Notes under the pieces: model-generated
Told to the model about the DNA's origin: nothing
The model's database searches: none
The model's input: the letters and a program-made list of their open reading frames with translations, nothing else
Translations under genes and position numbers: made by a program
Source of the DNA: a bacterium
GTDB lineage: Bacteria > Actinomycetota > Acidimicrobiia > Spongiisociales > Spongiisociaceae
Assembly: GCA_028821575.1 (NCBI GenBank)
Contig: JAPPFW010000002.1
Span: forward strand, 82,525 to 146,524
Direction of reading: 5' to 3'
DNA: 64,000 bases
In this document: piece by piece, positions 9,111 to 19,907 of the stretch
Layout: the number at the start of each line of letters is the position of its first letter
Numbering within the stretch: the stretch's first letter is position 1

Positions 9111-10397
9111 ATGGAACACGAACAATTGTTCGCCGGAACTCAAGGTCCAGAAAGGGCCCGGACACCCGATGACCATACCGACAGGGCTGGGGATTGCGAC
9201 GCCACCGAAAGGATTGCCGCGCTCATCGACCACCTCGACCGCTTCGTAGCCGAGGAGACATCTCGACGCCATCCTGAAGAAGCCCTCGACTTGCTGGGAC
9301 GCCTCCAGACCCGGCTGTCATCGCACATGCTGCACCTGGCCCGCCAAGCCACCGAGGCCAACCCCGACACGGACGCCGTGAGGGTACTGAAGCAGAAATC
9401 GCGGTTGTCGGGACGCGACGCCAAGCGGATGGCCAAGGTCGCAGAGCGGCTCCCGGACCTGCCGACAGTGGCCGAAGCGCTGGCGAACGGAGAGATAACC
9501 GTTGACCATGCCAAGGCAATGGCCGACGCGGCGGACAAGGTCGGTGCCGAGGAGGTCGATTCCGACCCGAAGTTGCTGGAGGAGGCCACCCGGTCCGGAC
9601 CTGACGGTTTCGCTCGCAAGGCCCGTGACTGGTCCAACCACAAACTGATCGAAGCCGGGATCGACATCCTGGAACGTCAACGCCGGGCAAGAGAAGCGAA
9701 ACTCTGGGTCGACAAATGCAGCGGGATGGGGATGATCTTCGCCAAGCTCACCGCCGTCCAGTTTGCCCACCTGCAGCAAGCCGCCGACGCCCGCTACCGG
9801 GAACTGCTCCGCAAAGACAGCACCGACGGGCAAGACCCCGACCAGATTCGCACCCCCGAGCAGCGCATGGCGGACGCTCTGGTCGAACTGGTCACCAACC
9901 TCGACCCCAACACCGGAGAGATCCTCCACAAAGGAACCGTCCCGAGAGCGAAGGCCTCCACCCAGGTGATCATCGTCACCGAACAAGGCGTGGTAGACGG
10001 AACCAATCCCCAAGGCAGCAGCGAGATCATCGGGGTCGGTCCCGTACCACCCGCAATCCTCCGAACCCTGTCACCCGACACCGAACTCGCCGGGATGATC
10101 TACGACCGCACCGGACGCGTCCTATGGCTCGGCCGCAACCAACGCCTCGCGAATGCCGCCCAACGCCTCGCCGTAGCCGTCCGCGACCGGGGATGCTTCC
10201 AATGCGGAGCACCCATGCACCGCTGCGAACTCCACCACATCCAAGAATGGCACCGCGACGGCGGCCGCACCGACATCGACAACCTCGTCGCTGTCTGCCG
10301 TAGACACCACAAACAACTCGAAACCGACAACCTCGTGGTACGGCCTGATCCCAACAGTGGATACCAGGCCATACCAAGAGACGGACCACCTCCCTGA
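9111..10397 (+). CDS. DUF222 / HNH endonuclease-domain protein (13E12 family)
   Basis: This 428-aa protein belongs to the DUF222-HNH family that is abundant in actinobacteria and includes the mycobacterial 13E12 repeat proteins. Residues about 30-330 are the helical DUF222 region. The C-terminus carries the HNH nuclease with zinc cysteines: CFQCGAPM, then CELHHIQEWHRDGG and DNLVAVCRRHH. The biological role of the family is unsettled; genome-mobility and defence roles have been proposed. It is intact, has its own strong promoter, and sits between a dead toxin-antitoxin pair and a DISARM remnant, which suggests repeated insertion at this site. Confidence 0.88.
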   Translation: MEHEQLFAGTQGPERARTPDDHTDRAGDCDATERIAALIDHLDRFVAEETSRRHPEEALDLLGRLQTRLSSHMLHLARQATEANPDTDAVRVLKQKSRLSGRDAKRMAKVAERLPDLPTVAEALANGEITVDHAKAMADAADKVGAEEVDSDPKLLEEATRSGPDGFARKARDWSNHKLIEAGIDILERQRRAREAKLWVDKCSGMGMIFAKLTAVQFAHLQQAADARYRELLRKDSTDGQDPDQIRTPEQRMADALVELVTNLDPNTGEILHKGTVPRAKASTQVIIVTEQGVVDGTNPQGSSEIIGVGPVPPAILRTLSPDTELAGMIYDRTGRVLWLGRNQRLANAAQRLAVAVRDRGCFQCGAPMHRCELHHIQEWHRDGGRTDIDNLVAVCRRHHKQLETDNLVVRPDPNSGYQAIPRDGPPP

Positions 10398-10625
10398 ACG
10401 GGCGCCGTCCCCAGCAACGCCGACATCCGCAACCGAGTCGATCCTGCCGCCTACGCCGGTAAGCAAGCGGACAAGGCGAGCACCGGGCGCGTTAGACCCG
10501 CATAAGTGGACCGATACGATCGGCATGCCAAACTCCGAGGGCGCCCTCAACTGGGCTGCCACCATGTGGATGTCAACCTAGATCCAGAAGAGAGACCTGA
10601 CACCGCGGTTTCTGGATCCGGACGC

Positions 10626-10928
10626 TGCCTGTATACGGGAAGTCCCGATGCGGAAGGAACCCTCGGAGGCCTGGTACAGCAGGCCCGCCACTTCGAAGAC
10701 CATCTGGCCCACGCTTTGGAGGCGGGATCGCTGTGCTCGAACGATCCGATCTGCGCCCAGCACTCCGAGAGCGCGGGTCTGGAAGGCCGGTGGCTGCTCG
10801 GCGCCGCCTGCCACGGCTGCGCTCTCGTCGCAGAGACATCGTGCGAGATGCGCAACGACTACCTCGACCGGGCGCTCGTCGTCCCCGTGCTCGGCCTGGA
10901 AGACGCCGCCTTCTTCCTCCCGCCCTGA
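10626..10928 (+). pseudogene. drmB: 3' remnant of drmB (DISARM, DUF1998 domain)
   Basis: The reading frame matches the C-terminal end of DISARM DrmB. It shows TGSPDAEGTLGGLV, a zinc-site-like CSNDPICAQH, LLGAACHGCALVAETSCEMR and YLDRALVVP, including the paired cysteines typical of DUF1998. About 100 codons survive; intact DrmB is around 600 aa. No plausible start precedes it, and the sequence before about 10620 does not resemble DrmB. Its TGA overlaps the drmC ATG, preserving the original operon junction. The rest of DISARM (drmA, the methylase and drmD/E) is missing. Confidence 0.72.
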
Positions 10929-11716
10929 TGGCGATCGGCCGGCACATCCAGACCCTGCCCGTCCATCGACGGCGCCGGCTGGCCGCAGCCTTCGACAACG
11001 GCACACTACCCGACCGGCCAGAGCCCGAGGCTCTCCGTTCGACGCTCAAACTGCGTGGCAGTGTGGACGGACTGTTAGAGGACCTGGACGACCTCGCCCG
11101 AGTCGGCATCACGGGCCGGGCGGTTGCGGCCTGGGTACGCTCCCTGGACCAGTTGTCTGCTGGCGTGCCCTCGCCCGACCTGGTCTGGTCAGGTCCCGAG
11201 GTACCCGGACTCCCAGCGCGCGACACCCGGCGTGTCTACGAGGAACTCTTTGACAGCGCCAAGCGATCCGTCTGGGTGAGCACCTACGCCTACTTTGACC
11301 GCCCCCAAACCTTCGCCCACCTGGCCCAACGTTTGGACAGCGTGCCCGGCCTTCGAGTCACGATCCTGCTTAACATCCAGCGTGCTCGGGCCGACACCTC
11401 CGCGGCCGACCAGTTGGTACGCCGCTTCACCGACCGGTTCTGGGGAACCGACTGGCCTGGCTCATCCAAACCCGCCGTCTACTACGATCCCCGTTCCGTG
11501 GACCCATCCGGTCCCACCGGTGTCCTCCACGCCAAGGCCGTCGTGGTAGACGACGAGGCCGTCTTCATCACCTCCGCCAACCTCACAGAAGCGGCCCTTG
11601 ACCGTAACATCGAACTCGGCGTACTGATCCGCCACCGAGTACTAGCCACCAGCGTCGCCAACCACTTCCAAGCCCTAATCGACGCACAACTACTGAGCCC
11701 CCTTCCCACCTCCTGA
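10928..11716 (+). CDS. drmC: DISARM phospholipase D-like protein DrmC
   Basis: This is a 262-aa PLD-superfamily protein with one C-terminal HKD motif, HAKAVVVDDEAVFITSAN, followed by LTEAALDRNIELGVLI. That is the arrangement seen in DISARM DrmC. In characterised DISARM systems DrmC is an accessory component. The gene is full length. Its ATG overlaps the drmB TGA by one base, so translation should depend on coupling to a now-truncated drmB. Without the other DISARM genes it is either an orphan on its way out or has been co-opted. The frame is open upstream to 10733, but that part is drmB out of frame. Confidence 0.82.
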   Translation: MAIGRHIQTLPVHRRRRLAAAFDNGTLPDRPEPEALRSTLKLRGSVDGLLEDLDDLARVGITGRAVAAWVRSLDQLSAGVPSPDLVWSGPEVPGLPARDTRRVYEELFDSAKRSVWVSTYAYFDRPQTFAHLAQRLDSVPGLRVTILLNIQRARADTSAADQLVRRFTDRFWGTDWPGSSKPAVYYDPRSVDPSGPTGVLHAKAVVVDDEAVFITSANLTEAALDRNIELGVLIRHRVLATSVANHFQALIDAQLLSPLPTS

Positions 11717-12190
11717 CCCTACCCCCCGCGAATCCTCCTAGAGCCTGTCTTGCTGCTCAGGAGAAGGAGCACAGATGCTGACAGGATGCCGACTGATGCT
11801 TGCACACCCGGAGGCCGGATGCAGCCCGCTCGGCGGCCTCTCGAGTGGTGGAGGTACACGTATGACGTGGCCGGCGGTTCCGGCTGCTTCCTCGGGCACC
11901 CTGCGTTCCGGCTCTTGGCTGCGGTCTTGGCTATGTGAAACCCGCGGAAGAGCGTCTGCGAGGTTCTCCGGGTTGCAAGGATCCCCGCCGTCGGCTAAGC
12001 GTCGGATACGGTCGGGTTCCGGCCATCCAAGGCGTCCACACTGTCGTAGCGGTAGCCGTCCCTCTTGAACACGGCTAGGCGCAGCCGTCGTCGACGCTTC
12101 CCTGGTAGTTCATAGTATCCTAATTCCGGCTATATTTAGTGGCCGATAGGGTTAGTATTAGCTGTGTCAGCCACAGGGGGAAGGGACACC
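11717..12190. other. Gene-free stretch at the right edge of the defence island
   Basis: This 474-bp gap after drmC holds no convincing gene. A 97-codon frame at 11775-12068 is dominated by Ser, Gly and Arg, has no ribosome-binding site and resembles nothing known. The final 80 bases turn AT-rich (about 12108-12165, with TATATTTAG and TTAGTATTAG), which is the likely promoter zone for the small gene at 12191. The rest is probably eroded island DNA. Confidence 0.5.
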
Positions 12191-12394
12191 ATGCCAGACC
12201 AACTGCCCGACGGGTTCGACTTGGAACGGGTCCTCACACTCATGCAGAACGATATCGGCGTGATGAAGGGCGATGTCAGGCAGATTAGGTCCGACGTGGC
12301 CGACCTCAAGACCGGCCAAGGCACCCTCATCGACTCGATAGCCGACACCACGACGCGGGTCGTGGAACTCGAACGTACCCAGCACGAGCACTAG
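12191..12394 (+). CDS. Small coiled-coil protein of unknown function
   Basis: This 67-aa acidic protein has heptad-like hydrophobic spacing from about residue 12 to the end (LERVLTLMQNDIGVM, VRQIRSDVADL, IADTTTRVVELE). It is predicted to be one long coiled coil without a signal peptide. A purine-rich ribosome-binding site (GGGGGAAGGGA) precedes the ATG at 12191. A GTG nine codons upstream is less likely. It stands alone between the island and polA. I do not recognise a family. Similar short coiled coils often accompany toxin-antitoxin or membrane partners, but nothing next to it supports that. Confidence 0.55.
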   Translation: MPDQLPDGFDLERVLTLMQNDIGVMKGDVRQIRSDVADLKTGQGTLIDSIADTTTRVVELERTQHEH

Positions 12395-12580
12395 TCGACC
12401 ACGGTCGAAGGCAGCCGCGGTCGCGTCGTCCCGTGCCAGTTGTCTGCGTCCGGCTCCCGATCCGTTGGGTAGCTTCGCGTTGCCTGCCGGGTCGGTCGCT
12501 ACCCGCGCCTCGGCACCGCCGCGGTGAGGAGCACGGATTTCGGACAGTCGGACGTGGTTACCGGGCACCGCGGCCCGGAA

Positions 12581-12623
12581 CTGGTGGCTGGTGACTGGGT
12601 GGCTGGCCACTGACCACTGACCG
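12581..12623 (+). repeat. Heptad tandem array upstream of polA
   Basis: The units CTGGTGG, CTGGTGA, CTGGGTGG (8 bp), CTGGCCA, CTGACCA and CTGACCG run head to tail. The first half is of the TGG type and the second half of the CCA type, so GGTGGCTGG and CCACTGACC can partly pair. The array ends 17 bp before the polA ATG. The preceding 12395-12580 holds nothing that I can support. Confidence 0.65.
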
Positions 12624-12640
12624 CCCACTACGATTCGTTC

Positions 12641-15310
12641 ATGCCCACACTGGCGCTCCTCGACGGGCATAGCCTGGCCTACCGGGCCTTCTACGCCCTG
12701 CCACCCGATCTGGCCACCAAGTCCGGGCAGGTGACCAATGCCGTCTTCGGTTTCACCTCCATGCTCATCAAGCTTCTGGGTGACCACGACCCCGAAGGGA
12801 TGGTGGTGGCCTGGGACGTGGGCCGCACCACCTTCCGGACCGAGGCCTACCCCGAGTACAAGGCCCAGCGTCGCTCCACACCCGACCGCTTCCGCAGCCA
12901 GCTGCCGCTGATCCGTGAAGTCCTGGACGCTATGCAGATCACGCAGGTCGAGAGCCCCGGCTACGAGGCGGACGACGTAATTGCCAGCCTGGTTCGCCAG
13001 GCCGAGACCGATGGCTGGGATGTGCTGGTGGTCACCGGCGACCGCGACAGCTTCCAGTTGGTAACCCGGCAGGTGAAGGTCGTGTACACGAGGCGGGGGA
13101 TCAGCGACACCGTCCTGGTCGACCCGGCATGGGTCGAGAAGAAGTACGGGGTCCGGCCGGACCAGTATCTCGACTATGCCTCCCTCCGGGGGGACACCTC
13201 GGACAACCTCCCGGGGGTTCCCGGCGTCGGTGTGAAGACCGCAGCCCGTCTGGTATCGACCTACGAGAACCTGGAGGGCGTATTCGAGCACATCGACCGG
13301 CACACGCCACGGCTGCGCCAGAACCTGGCCTCCCACAAGGAACAGGTCTTCACGAACCGCTCGCTGATGGCGCTGGTGGACAGTTTGGATCTGGGCCTGA
13401 GCGACCAGCAGGTGCGCCTGTCCGTACCGGACCGCGACACCACCAAGGAAGTCTTCGACCGCCTGGAGTTCTCCACGCTCTGGACCCGACTCATCGAGAC
13501 GGTTGACGGCGTGTCCGAGCCATCGGGTGCTCCGATCGAGGTGGACGTGAGAGTCCTGCAGACACCGGGTCGGGTGGACGGGCTCGGTGCTCATCAAGGC
13601 CTGGCGATCGAGCCGGTCTTCGATGGCGGAACCCTCGCCGGACTGGTGGTCGCACCCGAGCCCCGCGCGGAACCCGAACCCCGGTCGAGCGACGACGCCG
13701 ATGCCTCCTCCGCCGACGAGGTGTTCTTCGTCCCCGTCCCTCAACTCGAACACCTGAAGGCTGCCCTGGCCGACCCCGACATCGCCATCTCCGCCTACGA
13801 CTCGAAGAAACTCTTCCGAGAGTTACTCCAACTCGGCTACCACTTGGACGGCCTGCGGTTCGACCCGATGCTGGCGGGCTACATCATCGATCCTGCCGCC
13901 CGATCCGACACCCTGGAGGACCTGGCATCGCGTTACCTCGGAGTAGACCTCAGCGACGAGGAGGACGACACCGGAACCAGCCAGGGGATGCTGGACTTCG
14001 GGATCGGCCCGGATCTCGAGACGGCGGGGAGCCGGGCAGTGGCAACCGGACGGTTGCGCGATGTCATGGAGGCCAAACTCGAGGAACGCGGCCAGATCGG
14101 CCTCTTCCAAGAAATGGAGCTACCGCTGGTACCGATTCTTGCCCGAATGGAGTTGGCAGGTATAGGGGTCGACCGGGGATACCTTGAGGGCATTGGCGAG
14201 ACGCTGCGCGGGGAACTAGCCACGCTAGAGAGCCAGATCCACGAGCTGGCGGGAACGACCTTCAACATAAACTCGACGCTTCAGTTGCGGAAAGTCCTGT
14301 TCGGCACGCTTGGTTTGCCGGTGGTCAAGAAGACGCCTGGGGGAGTTCCGAGCACCAACGCATCGGTACTGGCCAAACTCGAGGACGCTCACCCGGTAGT
14401 GGCAAGGCTTCTCCGATATCGCGAGGTCGAGAAGCTACGCAGCGGCTATGTCGACAGCTTCCTGCCGCTGGTGGAGCCTTCAGGGCGAATCCATGCTCAC
14501 TTCAACCAGACGGGCGCCGCGACCGGACGGCTCTCCTCCGATCGGCCTAACCTGCAGACCATACCCGTGCGTTCGGAGACCGGGCGTACACTCCGGCGGG
14601 CCTTCGTAGCTTCGCCGGGCTTCGACTTCATAGTGGCCGACTACTCGCAGATCGAGTTGCGAATCCTTGCTCACCTGTCCAAGGACCCCGGGCTGCTCGA
14701 GGCCTTCTCGGCCGGAGAGGACATCCACACCGCCACAGCCGCCCGGGTGTTCGGGTTCCCCACTGACGGCGTTACCCCTGAACTGAGGAGACGCGCCAAG
14801 GCGATCAACTTCGGCCTCCTCTACGGGATGGAGGCATTCGGGCTGGCCGACCGCCTGAAGATCAGCCGTGACGAAGCCCGGGAGCACATGGACACCTACT
14901 TCCGCCAGTTCCCCGCCGTACGCGACTACCTGCGGTCGGTGGTCAGAGCGGCCCGTCGGGACGGCTACACGACCACCCTCTTCGGCCGGCGTCGCTACCT
15001 CCCGGAACTCTCCTCGGACAACTACCGCATACGCCAGATGGGGGAGCGGATGGCACTCAACGCTCCGGTCCAAGGATCGGCTGCGGACGTGATCAAGATG
15101 GCGATGATCGACCTGGACCGCCGGCTTCCGGAGGGATCAGCCACGATGCTCCTCCAGATCCACGACGAGTTGGTTCTCGAGGCCGCGCACGAGGCAGTGG
15201 AAGACACCACCCGGCTGGTGAGGGGAGTGATGGAGGGGGTCGTCGAACTCGACGTACCGCTTACCGTCGAGGTTGCTATCGGGTCCGATCTCGCTTCTGT
15301 CAAGGGTTAA
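12641..15310 (+). CDS. polA: DNA polymerase I
   Basis: This 889-aa repair and Okazaki-fragment polymerase is complete. The N-terminal 5'-3' exonuclease (residues 1-about 290) opens LLDGHSLAYRAFYALP and includes the GVPGVGVKTA helix-hairpin-helix. The middle domain (about 300-480) lacks the DxE and other acidic residues of an active 3'-5' exonuclease; where the first motif should be the sequence reads ISAYDSKK. Proofreading is therefore predicted to be absent, as in mycobacterial and Taq enzymes. The polymerase domain has motif A (DYSQIELRILAHLS), motif B (RRRAKAINFGLLYG) and motif C (QIHDELVLE). The ATG lies just after a heptad array. Confidence 0.97.
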   Translation: MPTLALLDGHSLAYRAFYALPPDLATKSGQVTNAVFGFTSMLIKLLGDHDPEGMVVAWDVGRTTFRTEAYPEYKAQRRSTPDRFRSQLPLIREVLDAMQITQVESPGYEADDVIASLVRQAETDGWDVLVVTGDRDSFQLVTRQVKVVYTRRGISDTVLVDPAWVEKKYGVRPDQYLDYASLRGDTSDNLPGVPGVGVKTAARLVSTYENLEGVFEHIDRHTPRLRQNLASHKEQVFTNRSLMALVDSLDLGLSDQQVRLSVPDRDTTKEVFDRLEFSTLWTRLIETVDGVSEPSGAPIEVDVRVLQTPGRVDGLGAHQGLAIEPVFDGGTLAGLVVAPEPRAEPEPRSSDDADASSADEVFFVPVPQLEHLKAALADPDIAISAYDSKKLFRELLQLGYHLDGLRFDPMLAGYIIDPAARSDTLEDLASRYLGVDLSDEEDDTGTSQGMLDFGIGPDLETAGSRAVATGRLRDVMEAKLEERGQIGLFQEMELPLVPILARMELAGIGVDRGYLEGIGETLRGELATLESQIHELAGTTFNINSTLQLRKVLFGTLGLPVVKKTPGGVPSTNASVLAKLEDAHPVVARLLRYREVEKLRSGYVDSFLPLVEPSGRIHAHFNQTGAATGRLSSDRPNLQTIPVRSETGRTLRRAFVASPGFDFIVADYSQIELRILAHLSKDPGLLEAFSAGEDIHTATAARVFGFPTDGVTPELRRRAKAINFGLLYGMEAFGLADRLKISRDEAREHMDTYFRQFPAVRDYLRSVVRAARRDGYTTTLFGRRRYLPELSSDNYRIRQMGERMALNAPVQGSAADVIKMAMIDLDRRLPEGSATMLLQIHDELVLEAAHEAVEDTTRLVRGVMEGVVELDVPLTVEVAIGSDLASVKG

Positions 15311-15438
15311 AACTGCGCGTTGCCCGGAGCGCCATTCTCAAAACGAGATGCAGAGGACGTGCCCGAGGTGGTAACCTGCCCGCACCGGCCTTGCGTCAAG
15401 CTGCGCCGTCGTTCCTGCCTGGAGGTCCATACCCACTA

Positions 15439-15534
15439 ATGTTCGAATCTGAAATTGCCGTTGAACCGGCTCGAGTACACATCGAAAGGTCCGGCAACAC
15501 CGAAGCCCCGGCCCTCCGTAGCGCAGAGCACTAG
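15439..15534 (+). CDS. Possible 31-codon leader ORF abutting rpsA
   Basis: The frame ATG TTC GAA TCT ... GAG CAC TAG encodes 31 residues beginning MFESEIAVEP. Its stop codon touches the rpsA ATG with no gap. GGAGG at 15420-15424 lies 14 nt upstream, which is too far to be strong. The rpsA start itself has no Shine-Dalgarno because it is preceded by this frame. Translation of rpsA could therefore depend on reinitiation after the leader, which would suit a ribosomal protein that often regulates its own translation. No homology is recognised, and it may be chance. Confidence 0.35.
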   Translation: MFESEIAVEPARVHIERSGNTEAPALRSAEH

Positions 15535-16956
15535 ATGTCACCATCGACAAACCCGCCCAGATCAAGAGGAAGCGTCCCTCCGCGGCCGGTTCCCGCCCGG
15601 GAACCGAAGGCCAAGAGCGACCCGAACCAAGGCTCGGCCGCTCCGTCTCTAACAGTAGCGATAAGTCCAGGAACACAGCCTGGTCTAGGTCCACCAGCGA
15701 TCAAGGCCCGCAGTGTCAGTTCGCTGCCCGACGACCTCGGACCGGAGGATTTCGAAGCAGCTATCGCCGAGACCGTCCTCGAGTTCAAAGAAGGCGACAT
15801 CATCGAGGGATCGGTGGTAAACATCGAGCAGGACGAAGTCCTGGTCGACATCGGATACAAGTCCGAAGGCGTGGTACCGCTGAAGGAACTATCCATCCGT
15901 AAGAATGTGGCACCCGGCGAGATCGTATCCATCGGGGACCAGATCGAGGTCCTGGTACTCGAGAAAGAAGATGAACAGGGCCGGTTGATCCTCTCCAAGA
16001 AACGGGCACTCTACGAACGGGTCTGGGGCCAGATCGAAGCCGTCCGGGAGCAAGGGGGCACGGTTCGAGGAACCGTCATCGAGGTGGTCAAAGGTGGTCT
16101 CATCGTCGACATCGGGCTACGTGGATTCCTGCCGGCCTCGCTGGTCGACCTGCGGCGCGTCCGCGATCTGGAGCCGTTCGTCGGACAGGAGATAGAGGCC
16201 AAGGTCATAGAACTGGACCGGAACCGCAACAACGTGGTTCTCTCCCGAAGGGCCTACCTCGAGGAGGCCCAGGCCGAACAGCGGAGCGCCTTCCTCAACG
16301 CCTTGACCGAGGGAGAGGTCCGGACAGGGGTCGTGTCATCTGTGGTCAACTTCGGAGCGTTCGTCGACCTCGGCGGGATGGACGGGTTGGTACACGTGTC
16401 CGAACTCAGTTGGCAGCATGTGAACCATCCTTCCGAGGTGGTGCGGGTCGGGCAGAAGGTCGAGATAAGGGTTCTCGACATCGACCGCAACCGGGAACGG
16501 ATATCTCTATCCATCAAACAGACGACCCCCGATCCGTGGCAGGCGTTCAGTTCCGAGCACGAGGTAGGTTCGATCATCGAGGGCACGGTGATAAAGACGG
16601 TTCCGTTCGGTGCATTCGTGGCCGTCGGCAACGGCGTAGAGGGCTTGGTGCACGTCTCCGAAATCGCCATGCACCGGGTCGAGTCGCCGGAGTTGGAGTT
16701 GTCCATCGGCCAGAAGGTACGGGTGAAGCTGACCGAGATGGACGAGGGTAGACGCCGCGTGAGTTTCTCCATCAAGCAGGCCCTGCCGGAGTTCACTGCC
16801 CGTCAGGCGGGCCACCGCCCACCGAGACGCCGTCGGCCCACCGTCTCCGAATTCGAACGGGCGGACAAGCGGGAGGAACCTCGCAGTTTCGACGTGGATG
16901 CCTCACTCGAGGCCATCCTGCAGGAACTCAAGGAACGGGGAATCGGCCGGCGCTGA
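15535..16956 (+). CDS. rpsA: 30S ribosomal protein S1
   Basis: This 473-aa protein helps load mRNA on the ribosome. Four S1 (OB-fold) repeats follow one another: about residues 85-155 (GDIIEGSVVNIEQDEVLVDI), 172-240 (GTVRGTVIEVVKGGLIVDIG), 257-325 (GEVRTGVVSSVVNFGAFVDL) and 342-412 (GSIIEGTVIKTVPFGAFVAV). This is the actinobacterial four-domain form. The first about 60 residues are a Pro/Ser/Arg-rich tail unlike other S1 proteins. The true start could be further in, for example the GTG at 15712 (VSSLPDDLGPEDF). The C-terminal tail is basic. Confidence 0.94.
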   Translation: MSPSTNPPRSRGSVPPRPVPAREPKAKSDPNQGSAAPSLTVAISPGTQPGLGPPAIKARSVSSLPDDLGPEDFEAAIAETVLEFKEGDIIEGSVVNIEQDEVLVDIGYKSEGVVPLKELSIRKNVAPGEIVSIGDQIEVLVLEKEDEQGRLILSKKRALYERVWGQIEAVREQGGTVRGTVIEVVKGGLIVDIGLRGFLPASLVDLRRVRDLEPFVGQEIEAKVIELDRNRNNVVLSRRAYLEEAQAEQRSAFLNALTEGEVRTGVVSSVVNFGAFVDLGGMDGLVHVSELSWQHVNHPSEVVRVGQKVEIRVLDIDRNRERISLSIKQTTPDPWQAFSSEHEVGSIIEGTVIKTVPFGAFVAVGNGVEGLVHVSEIAMHRVESPELELSIGQKVRVKLTEMDEGRRRVSFSIKQALPEFTARQAGHRPPRRRRPTVSEFERADKREEPRSFDVDASLEAILQELKERGIGRR

Positions 16957-17018
16957 CGCCGGCTCGCCACCGGAAGGTGCGGTGTATCCGCTGCGACGCC
17001 TGACTTGAGGGAGCTTTC

Positions 17019-17636
17019 ATGAGACCCCTGCGCGTCGTGGTCATCGGCGGCATCGGTTCGGGCAAGTCGGAGGTCGGCCGGATGCTGGCCGAGAGGGGGT
17101 TCGCGGTCCTAGACGCCGATCACCTGGGACATGAAGTCCTGGCAGCCGGACATCCGGTGGCCGCCCAGGTTGCCGAGCGCTGGCCCGAGGCTGTGGTCGA
17201 CGGCAAGGTGGACCGAGGTTTGCTGGGACGCATCGTCTTCGATGATCCGTCTGCTTTGGCCGAGCTCGAAGCTCTCACCCACCCCGCGATCCGCCGTCTC
17301 ATCGAACGTTGGGCCACTGGCGCGGGCGCACGCCCGGCGGCCGTCCAGATCCCGCTTCTCAAGGAACTGGCCGACCCGAGCTGGGTACGCGTCGCGGTGG
17401 ACGCTCCCGGAGAGTCGAGGAGGCGGCGGCTCAGACAACGTGGGATGTCCGACCGCGACATCGATGCGCGCATGGTCGCCCAGCCGAGCCGGGAGGACTG
17501 GCTCTCGCGAGCAGACCTGGTGCTCGACAACAGCGGCACCAAGCGCTCCCTTGCCGCCGAGATAGACCGCGTGCTCGGGAGCTTGACCGCCGGCCCAACC
17601 ACCACCAGCCACCAGCCACCAGCCACCAGCCACTAG
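17019..17636 (+). CDS. coaE: Dephospho-CoA kinase
   Basis: It phosphorylates dephospho-CoA in the last step of CoA synthesis. The P-loop GGIGSGKSE is at residues 10-18, the DADHLGHEVL lid segment near 30, and THPAIRR near 90. At 205 aa it is normal in length. The last about 13 residues ([12 protein letters not shown]) are encoded by a 7-bp tandem repeat (CCAGCCA), and the stop TAG belongs to the final repeat unit. The native C-terminus has therefore been replaced or extended by repeat DNA. It follows rpsA, a common actinobacterial order, and is followed at once by uvrB. Confidence 0.95.
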   Translation: MRPLRVVVIGGIGSGKSEVGRMLAERGFAVLDADHLGHEVLAAGHPVAAQVAERWPEAVVDGKVDRGLLGRIVFDDPSALAELEALTHPAIRRLIERWATGAGARPAAVQIPLLKELADPSWVRVAVDAPGESRRRRLRQRGMSDRDIDARMVAQPSREDWLSRADLVLDNSGTKRSLAAEIDRVLGSLTAGPTTTSHQPPATSH

Positions 17637-17639
17637 CCT
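17605..17639 (+). repeat. Heptad array encoding the CoaE tail and stop
   Basis: Four exact CCAGCCA copies (17605-17632) and one CTAGCCT (17633-17639) run in tandem. They are read in frame by coaE, whose TAG stop is at 17634-17636. The uvrB ATG follows 6 nt after the array. This is the clearest case in the window of a heptad array invading a coding end. Confidence 0.8.
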
Positions 17640-17645
17640 CCTGCC

Positions 17646-19658
<2,013 letters not shown>

Positions 19659-19907
19659 GCCTCGGTCCCGCAGTGGGAACCCGTACCGGCCACGATACCT
19701 CCGGGCTGACATCGGTCCGCCTGAACCCCGTGCTATTCGTGGCGAGGATGGAGAAGGGGACCCGAGGTTCGGGAGGCGTGGTACCTTCCGTGCCTTGGAG
19801 CAGGTCGACAAGGTCCACGGACTCAACACGAACACGGTGGCAGTCCGCGTCGAGCGGCCGACCCCGGACGGGTCGCCGGAGCCGCCGCAAGACGCTGTAT
19901 CGAACCC

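Noticed and set aside
9111..10397. DUF222/HNH gene as an insertion sequence
   Set aside because: No terminal inverted repeats, target duplication or transposase-type catalytic motif was seen; it is listed as a stand-alone gene.
10506..10625. ATG-started extension upstream of the drmB remnant
   Set aside because: The residues before the TGSPDAEGT block do not look like DrmB and there is no ribosome-binding site, so it is treated as fused flanking sequence.
11775..12068. 97-codon frame in the gap after drmC
   Set aside because: It is Ser/Gly/Arg-rich, lacks a ribosome-binding site and has no family resemblance; annotated as gene-free sequence instead.
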